Shown piece after piece: positions 59,328 to 64,000 of a DNA stretch of 64,000 nt. Source of the DNA: Quatrionicoccus australiensis. Its GTDB lineage: Bacteria > Pseudomonadota > Gammaproteobacteria > Burkholderiales > Rhodocyclaceae. The notes under the pieces are model-generated. The model made no database searches. It had not been told where the DNA came from and was given only the letters and a program-made list of their open reading frames with translations. How positions within the stretch are numbered: position 1 is the stretch's first letter; the number at the start of each line of letters is the position of its first letter. A program made the position numbers and the translations under genes. The stretch spans positions 2,399,001 to 2,463,000 of the forward strand of contig NZ_JAHBAH010000001.1 of the NCBI RefSeq assembly GCF_020510425.1, written 5' to 3'.

Positions 59328-60734
59328 CTACGGCATCCAGAATTTGGAATGTTCGACAACGCTGACCTGCGGATCGTTTTCGTCGGCAATCGTGAAGTTG
59401 ATCGCTGTCGCACCGGCCTGGCTGGCGCCGGGTGCCGCCGTGACAATCGCCGTCTGGATGCCGATTTCGCCGCCGGCAATGGTCAGCCGTTCGCTGCTCG
59501 TCAGGCGGATGCCGTCGATGCCGGCGACGCTGATCCGGAAGCTGCGTGTCTGGTCGCCGGTATTCATGATCTGCAGGCGGTAGGCGTTTTCGATCGAGCC
59601 GTCGTCGGCCTCGCGCGACAGCACGCTGCGATCCTTGAGTACATTGACCTTGAGCGGAATGCGTGACGCCAGCGACCAGGCTGTCGCGGCGGTGAGCAGG
59701 ACGAGGATGGCGCTGTAGAAAATGACGCGCGGCCGCACGGCGCGGCGCAGGATCTCGGTCGGCGTATAGCGCATGCTGACCGCGTTCTCGGTCGAGTAGC
59801 GGATCAGGCCGCGCGGGTAATTCATCTTGTCCATTACCTGGTCGCAGGCGTCGATGCAGGCGGCGCAACCGATGCACTCGTTCTGCAGGCCGTTGCGGAT
59901 GTCGATGCCGGTCGGGCAGACCTGGACGCAGATACCGCAATCGATGCAGTCGCCAAGGCCGAGAGCCTGCGGGTCGCTGCCCTTGGCACGGGCGCCGCGC
60001 GATTCGCCGCGCGCCGTGTCGTAGGCGATGATCAGCGTGTCCGGGTCGAACATCACGAACTGGAAGCGGGCGTAGGGGCAGATCTGGCGGCACATCTGGT
60101 CGCGCAGGAAACCGGCGTTGCCGTAGGTCGCGAAGGCGTAGAACACCACCCAGAAGGCGGCCCAGGGGCCGGGGGCGAAGGCGAGCAGATCGGCGATCAA
60201 TTCGCGGATTGGCATGAAATAGCCGACGAAGGTGATGCCGGTCCACAATGAAAAAATCAGCCAGACGGCGTGCTTGGCCGTCTTCAGCGCCAGCTTGCGG
60301 TGCGACCAGGGGGCGGCGTCGAGCTTGATGCGTTGCGGCCGCTCGCCTTCGATGATCTTCTCGAACCAGAGGAAGATCGAGGTATAGACCGTCTGCGGGC
60401 AGCTATAGCCACACCACAGGCGCCCGGCTACGGCGGTGAACAGGAAGAGCGCGAAGGCACCGAGGATCATCAGCAGGACCAGGTAGATTGTGTCCTGTGG
60501 CCAGAGTACCAGGTCGAAGAAATAGAACTTGCGCGTGTCGATATCGAACAGCACCGCCTGGCGACCATGCCAGGGCAGCCAGCACAGGCCGTAGAAAACG
60601 ACCTGGGTCAGCCAGACGAAAATCCAGCGCCAACTGGTATAAGGGCCGCTCACCGAGCGTGGATAAACCTTGCCTTCGGCGCCGCCAACCGGCTTGATGG
60701 CGATCACTTTGCGCGGGGTGGAACGAGTGCTCAT
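59328..60734 (-). CDS. ccoG: Cytochrome c oxidase accessory protein CcoG (RdxA/FixG)
   Basis: Membrane ferredoxin-like protein needed for copper handling during cbb3 oxidase assembly. The 468 residues have about five TM helices, including FLFTAVAGRLWCGYSCPQTVYTS, and two 4Fe-4S motifs (CIDCGICVQVCPTG, CIGCAACIDACDQV). A C-terminal periplasmic Ig-like domain (YRLQIMNTGDQTRSFRISVAGIDGIRL) follows. The ccoNOP and ccoS genes are not in the window. It is divergent from nsrR, and its putative promoter overlaps an NsrR box, suggesting NO-dependent control. Confidence 0.96.
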   Translation of the reverse strand: MSTRSTPRKVIAIKPVGGAEGKVYPRSVSGPYTSWRWIFVWLTQVVFYGLCWLPWHGRQAVLFDIDTRKFYFFDLVLWPQDTIYLVLLMILGAFALFLFTAVAGRLWCGYSCPQTVYTSIFLWFEKIIEGERPQRIKLDAAPWSHRKLALKTAKHAVWLIFSLWTGITFVGYFMPIRELIADLLAFAPGPWAAFWVVFYAFATYGNAGFLRDQMCRQICPYARFQFVMFDPDTLIIAYDTARGESRGARAKGSDPQALGLGDCIDCGICVQVCPTGIDIRNGLQNECIGCAACIDACDQVMDKMNYPRGLIRYSTENAVSMRYTPTEILRRAVRPRVIFYSAILVLLTAATAWSLASRIPLKVNVLKDRSVLSREADDGSIENAYRLQIMNTGDQTRSFRISVAGIDGIRLTSSERLTIAGGEIGIQTAIVTAAPGASQAGATAINFTIADENDPQVSVVEHSKFWMP

Positions 60735-60782
60735 GCTGCCTTCCGGCCCGCCGGAGCGCGGCCCAGGCCCGGTGGGGCCGAT

Positions 60783-60805
60783 AAGGTGTAAATAAAATGA
60801 ATCTT
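60783..60805. promoter_or_regulatory. NsrR box 1 (ccoG-proximal)
   Basis: A 23-bp imperfect palindrome beginning AAGGTGTAAAT and ending AAAATGAATCTT. It follows the NsrR pattern of AAG-ATGYATTT-N-AAATRCAT-CTT at about 18 of 22 positions. It covers the predicted -10 box of ccoG on the minus strand (TATTTA, 60794-60789). Confidence 0.72.
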
Positions 60806-60816
60806 GATTTTAGCAA
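60789..60816 (-). promoter_or_regulatory. Putative ccoG promoter
   Basis: Minus-strand TTGCTA (60816-60811) and TATTTA (60794-60789) with 16-bp spacing. Only moderately close to consensus, but correctly placed about 50-60 bp before the ccoG ATG and overlapped by NsrR box 1. Confidence 0.5.
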
Positions 60817-60832
60817 GCCCGGCTGCTATAAG
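60804..60832 (+). promoter_or_regulatory. nsrR promoter
   Basis: TTGATT (60804-60809), a 17-bp spacer and TATAAG (60827-60832). The start would fall near 60839, inside NsrR box 2, giving a very short leader before the ATG at 60863. Confidence 0.68.
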
Positions 60833-60852
60833 CAATATTTCAAATACACCTT
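60830..60852. promoter_or_regulatory. NsrR box 2 (nsrR-proximal)
   Basis: A 23-bp site beginning AAGCAATATTT and ending CAAATACACCTT, with the ATTT-N-AAAT core and AAG/CTT ends of NsrR operators. It overlaps the nsrR -10 box and start point, the expected place for autorepression. Confidence 0.75.
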
Positions 60853-60862
60853 AAGCATTGTC

Positions 60863-61318
60863 ATGCGCCTGAGCAATTTTTCCGACTACAGCCTGCGTGT
60901 CCTGATGTATCTCGGTGCCGATCCCGACCGCCTGGCGACGATCAGCGAGATCGCCGCCGGCCACGCGATTTCGGAAAACCACCTGATGAAGGTCGTGCAC
61001 CAGCTCGGCCGTTACGGCTATCTCGAAACCGTGCGCGGCAAGGGCGGCGGCATGCGGCTGGCCCGCTCGCCGGACGCGATCGTGCTTGGCGAGGTGCTGC
61101 GCCAGACGGAGACCGACTTCATGCTGGCCGAATGTCTGGGCAGCGACGCCAGTTGCCGCATCCAGGGCGCCTGCGGCCTGAAACGCATCCTCAACGAGGC
61201 GCTCAGCGCCATGTTCCTGGTCCTCGATAGCTATACCCTGGCCGATCTGCTGCGCGATCCGCTCGGCCTGGTGCCAGCCGGCCGGGCACCGGCTGCCGCG
61301 CTGACGGCGGGGGGCTGA
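60863..61318 (+). CDS. nsrR: Rrf2-family nitric-oxide-sensing repressor NsrR
   Basis: A 151-residue Rrf2 regulator. The winged-helix N-terminus MRLSNFSDYSLRVLMYLGAD and recognition region ISEIAAGHAISENHLMKVVHQLGRYGYLETVRGKGGGMRLA match NsrR closely. Three cysteines in AECLGSDASCRIQGACGLKRIL are the Fe-S ligands destroyed by NO. The ATG at 60863 gives the conserved N-terminus; the longer frame upstream is the operator region. It is autoregulated through two boxes and followed by four genes in the same direction with short gaps or overlaps. Confidence 0.93.
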   Translation: MRLSNFSDYSLRVLMYLGADPDRLATISEIAAGHAISENHLMKVVHQLGRYGYLETVRGKGGGMRLARSPDAIVLGEVLRQTETDFMLAECLGSDASCRIQGACGLKRILNEALSAMFLVLDSYTLADLLRDPLGLVPAGRAPAAALTAGG

Positions 61319-61321
61319 GGC

Positions 61322-61525
61322 ATGAGCGACCCGGCAGAGAACCGCCGCAGCGTGGCGACTGCGCTCGAACTCGAGCTGTCGGACGAAGACATCCTCGATG
61401 CCCTGGCGCACGTGTCGGGCTATATCGACATCAGCACCGAGGATTTTCGCACCGTCTACCATCTGGCCTGGCGTCATGCCGTGGCTCGCCTGACGGCAGC
61501 CATGCCCGATCCGGGCGAGGACTGA
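61322..61525 (+). CDS. Small acidic hypothetical protein in the nsrR operon
   Basis: A 67-residue protein, not confidently recognised. The helical segment LSDEDILDALAHVSGYIDISTEDFRTVYHLAWRHAVARL resembles, from memory, a short helical region attached to CBS-domain proteins that accompany HPP membrane proteins; this is a weak impression. No TM, signal or Cys. It starts 3 bp after nsrR and ends 3 bp before the HPP gene, so cotranslation with both is likely. Confidence 0.65.
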   Translation: MSDPAENRRSVATALELELSDEDILDALAHVSGYIDISTEDFRTVYHLAWRHAVARLTAAMPDPGED

Positions 61526-61528
61526 GGC

Positions 61529-62086
61529 GTGCTCGAGCGAAGCTGGCGCGGCTATTGGCGCAAGATGCGCGGTACGACGCGGGGTAGCCCGCCGCGGGTC
61601 AGCAACGAGGAAATCTTCTGGTCCTGGCTCGGCGCCCTGCTTGGCATCGGCCTGCTCGCCTGGCTGGCACAACTGCTGTTCGCCGGCTACGACCTGATCC
61701 TGATGATCGGCTCCTTCGGTGCCTCGGCGGTGCTGGTTTACGGCGCCGTGCGCAGTCCGCTCGCCCAGCCGCGCAATTTGATTGGCGGGCATCTGCTCTC
61801 GGCGCTGGTTGGCGTCAGTTGCTGGCAACTGCTCCACGCCTTGCCGCTGCTGGCGCCCGCCGTGGCGGTGGCGAGTGCCCTGGCGCTGATGCACGCGACG
61901 CGGACCCTGCATCCGCCAGGCGGTGCGACGGCGCTGATCGCCGTGGTCGGCTCGCCGGAAATTCACCGTCTCGGCTACTGGTACGTGCTGGTGCCGGGCA
62001 CGCTTGGCCCCCTGATCCTGCTGCTGGTGGCGCTGCTGATCAATAATTTGCCGACTTCCCGGCGTTATCCCGAAATATGGTTCTAA
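61529..62086 (+). CDS. HPP-family membrane protein (possible nitrite transporter)
   Basis: A 185-residue integral membrane protein with four to five TM helices. It carries the family-defining HPPGGATALIAVVGS motif (THPPGG-like, here LHPPGG), preceded by MIGSFGASAVLVYGAVRSPLAQPRNLIGGHLLSALVG. Plant and cyanobacterial HPP proteins transport nitrite. Placement behind nsrR fits nitrite or nitrosative stress, but that role is inference. GTG start; its 3' end slightly overlaps a possible upstream start of the next gene. Confidence 0.85.
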   Translation: MLERSWRGYWRKMRGTTRGSPPRVSNEEIFWSWLGALLGIGLLAWLAQLLFAGYDLILMIGSFGASAVLVYGAVRSPLAQPRNLIGGHLLSALVGVSCWQLLHALPLLAPAVAVASALALMHATRTLHPPGGATALIAVVGSPEIHRLGYWYVLVPGTLGPLILLLVALLINNLPTSRRYPEIWF

Positions 62087-62103
62087 CCGAGGCTCCGGCG
62101 CCG

Positions 62104-62616
62104 ATGCAAAGACCTTATCGTATTCTGTGCGTCTGCATGGGCAATGTTTACCGCTCGCCGGCCGCCGAGGTCGTTTTGCGCAGCCTGTTGCGCGATCATG
62201 GTCTGGGCGACCGGGTCGAGGTTGCCTCGGCGGGCACGCACGCCCACCGGACGGGCGAGGCCTGCGACGTGCGTGCCCGGCAGCTCGCCTGGGCGCGCGG
62301 CTACGACCTGTCGCGGGCGCGGGCGCGCAAAATCGGCTGGCAGGATTTCGACGATTTCGACCTGATCCTGGCCATGGATCGCAACAACCTGGCCAGCCTG
62401 CGGCGCATGGCGAGCGAGGTGCAACAGGACAAGATCCGCCTGTTCATGGACTACGCGACGACCTTTGCCGAAGAGGAGATCCTCGATCCCTGTACCACGC
62501 TGGGCGGCAGTTTCGAGCATGTCCTCGACCTGGTAGAGGATGCGGCAAAAGGTGTCGTCGCCAGCCTGGAAATGGCTATGATGGCGTCGGAAAGTTGCCA
62601 ACCCGAGGTCAGGTAA
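62104..62616 (+). CDS. Low-molecular-weight protein tyrosine phosphatase
   Basis: A 170-residue LMW-PTP. The active-site loop CMGNVYRSP gives the CX5R signature (the residue before Arg, usually Cys, is Tyr). The general-acid Asp lies in the C-terminal segment EEILDPCTTLGGSFEHVLDLVEDAA. The substrate protein is unknown; relatives act on tyrosine kinases or have arsenate-reductase-like folds. The ATG at 62104 was preferred over 62077, because GAGG lies 10 bp upstream and the protein then begins QRPYRILCVCMGN. It shares one base with the next start. Confidence 0.9.
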   Translation: MQRPYRILCVCMGNVYRSPAAEVVLRSLLRDHGLGDRVEVASAGTHAHRTGEACDVRARQLAWARGYDLSRARARKIGWQDFDDFDLILAMDRNNLASLRRMASEVQQDKIRLFMDYATTFAEEEILDPCTTLGGSFEHVLDLVEDAAKGVVASLEMAMMASESCQPEVR

Positions 62617-64000
62617 TGGAAGCCCATGTCGTTCCAGTCGCGCAGCGCAGCATGCCGCCCCTTGTCCGCGATCGGCGCTGGTGGCTGCTGTTGCTCGCTG
62701 CCTGGGCGGCTGCAGTCGTTTTCTCGCTGTCCTCGCAGGCGACGCAGATCCGCCGGCAGACGACGGCAATCGCCATCGAGGGGGCCCGCAACATGTTCCG
62801 CATGGTGCTGCTGACCCGCAACTGGAACGCCAGTCACGGCGGCATCTACGTGCCGGTGACGGAACGGACGCAACCCAATCCCTATCTCGATGTGCCCTTC
62901 CGCGACGTGACGACGACCGATGGTATCGAGCTGACCATGGTCAATCCCGCCTACATGACCCGGCTCATCGCCGAGATGGCCGAGTCGGCCTCCGGCGCCG
63001 TCTTCCGGCTGACCAGCCTGCGCCCGATCCGGCCCGAAAACGAAGCGGATGCCTGGGAGTACCTGGCGCTGCAGGCCTTCGAGCGCGGCGTCAAGGAAGT
63101 GTCAGGCGTCGAACACGGCCCTGATGGCGAGATGTTGCGCTACATGGCACCGCTTGCCGTGCAGGAAAGTTGCCTGCAGTGTCATCGCAAGCAAGGCTAC
63201 AAGGTCGGCGACATTCGCGGCGGGATCAGCGTGTCGCAACGCAATACGCCGATCGAGGCCGCCGTGCAGGCGGCGGTCGGCGAAGCGCGCCTGCTGCACG
63301 CTGCGGCTTTCGTGCTGATTGCCGTGGCCGGCTGGCTGTTGCTCGAATTGCTGCGCCGGCGCTGGTCCGAATTGAGCGGCAAGATCCAGGAGCTGCAGGA
63401 CACCCAGAGTCAGTTGTTGCAGTCGGAAAAGATGGCGGGCATCGGCCAGCTGGCGGCCGGGGTGGCACATGAAATCAACAACCCAGTCGGCTTCGTTACA
63501 TCCAATCTGGGCACGCTGCAAAAATACAGCGAGCAGATGATAGGCCTGCTCGAACGCTGTCGTGCCGGGCAGGCCGGCGAAGCCGATTTCGTCGCCGCCG
63601 ATTTCGATTTTCTCAGGGAAGACCTGGCCGAGTTGCTGCGCGAATCGCAGGCTGGCTTGCGCCGGGTGAGCAAGATCGTCGGCGATCTGAAGAATTTCTC
63701 GCATGTCGATGCCGCGGCCTGGCAGCAGGCCGATCTCAATGCCGGGATCGAGGCAACGCTCAACGTGCTCGGGCACGAACTCGGACACAAGGCCGAGATC
63801 GTCCGCGAGCTGGGCGATTTGCCGGCGGTGCCGTGCAATGCGGCGCAGATCGACCAGGTACTGATGAACCTGTTGCTCAATGCGGCGCATGCGATCGAGG
63901 GGCGCGGCACGATCACCGTGCGCAGCGGCTGCGCCGATGCCGGGGTGTGGGTCGAGGTCTGCGACGACGGTAGCGGCATGAGCCCGGCCATGCAGGAGCA
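62616..64000 (+). CDS. Sensor histidine kinase with CxxCH heme-type sensor domain, 3' partial
   Basis: The frame is open from ATG 62616 to the window end (461 codons), so the C-terminus is missing. TM1 covers about residues 23-40. A periplasmic DUF3365/Tll0287-like domain follows and contains ESCLQCHRKQGYKVGD, with Cys186, Cys189 and His190 as a c-type heme motif. TM2 is near LLHAAAFVLIAVAGWLLLEL. The kinase core has EKMAGIGQLAAGVAHEINNPVG (His285) and an HATPase N-box QIDQVLMNLLLNAAHAI and VCDDGSGM. A redox- or gas-sensing role is suggested by the heme motif and by the nsrR neighbourhood (inference). Confidence 0.88.
   Translation, partial: MEAHVVPVAQRSMPPLVRDRRWWLLLLAAWAAAVVFSLSSQATQIRRQTTAIAIEGARNMFRMVLLTRNWNASHGGIYVPVTERTQPNPYLDVPFRDVTTTDGIELTMVNPAYMTRLIAEMAESASGAVFRLTSLRPIRPENEADAWEYLALQAFERGVKEVSGVEHGPDGEMLRYMAPLAVQESCLQCHRKQGYKVGDIRGGISVSQRNTPIEAAVQAAVGEARLLHAAAFVLIAVAGWLLLELLRRRWSELSGKIQELQDTQSQLLQSEKMAGIGQLAAGVAHEINNPVGFVTSNLGTLQKYSEQMIGLLERCRAGQAGEADFVAADFDFLREDLAELLRESQAGLRRVSKIVGDLKNFSHVDAAAWQQADLNAGIEATLNVLGHELGHKAEIVRELGDLPAVPCNAAQIDQVLMNLLLNAAHAIEGRGTITVRSGCADAGVWVEVCDDGSGMSPAMQE

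Noticed and set aside
60804..60817. Possible FNR/Anr site TTGATTTTAGCAAG between ccoG and nsrR
   Set aside because: Only the left half-site TTGAT fits. The right half is not ATCAA at the required spacing, and the hexamer is better explained as the nsrR -35 box.

Overview
The window is a 64 kb stretch of a moderately GC-rich betaproteobacterial chromosome. The str-S10-spc-alpha gene order, a class I cytochrome c, CcoG, NsrR and the protein sequences point to the Rhodocyclales (Dechloromonas-like). That placement is inferred from gene content only; no database was searched. Neither end falls at a gene boundary: position 1 lies inside a membrane-fusion protein gene and position 64000 inside a sensor kinase gene.

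Region 1 (1-9000) holds a heavy-metal RND efflux pump (adaptor plus 1036-residue pump) followed by a PII-like gene of the type linked to metal pumps. A minus-strand group follows (a hypothetical protein, a VOC protein, lgt), then ilvD and a small periplasmic cytochrome c, each with recognisable control signals.

Region 2 (9000-41262) is the transcription/translation superoperon. A strong promoter drives tRNA-Tyr, tRNA-Gly, tRNA-Thr and tuf. After it come tRNA-Trp, secE, nusG, rplKAJL, rpoBC, rpsLG, fusA, a second tuf, then the S10, spc and alpha sets through rplQ and a strong terminator. Internal promoters, leaders and attenuator-like hairpins are visible. Several -10 boxes sit inside hairpin-capable inverted repeats. 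The two EF-Tu proteins are identical.

Region 3 (41280-53330) is accessory. It has a three-gene signalling operon (CHASE/PAS kinase, receiver with HATPase domain, receiver-PAS-PP2C phosphatase), an Atm1-type ABC exporter, a thioesterase, a FadL-type porin, a DUF2802 protein, a SPOR protein, several small lipoproteins and a TPR protein.

Region 4 (53331-58811) holds ridA-recG and then a three-lipoprotein operon (CsgG-like, DUF4810, DUF799). The operon is flanked by a 46-bp imperfect direct repeat of the recG 3' end. The distal copy is a decayed recG tail that still overlaps the convergent alpha/beta-hydrolase gene, so the operon looks like an islet inserted at the end of recG.

Region 5 (58898-64000) starts with a GEMM-I (cyclic-di-nucleotide) riboswitch on the minus strand in front of an orphan 46-residue membrane protein gene. 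Its promoter is embedded in a 20-bp inverted repeat. Next are ccoG and, divergently, nsrR, sharing a control region with two good NsrR boxes. nsrR leads a tight run: a small protein, an HPP-family membrane protein, a low-molecular-weight tyrosine phosphatase and a CxxCH-containing (heme) histidine kinase. The run suggests a nitrosative/redox-responsive unit.
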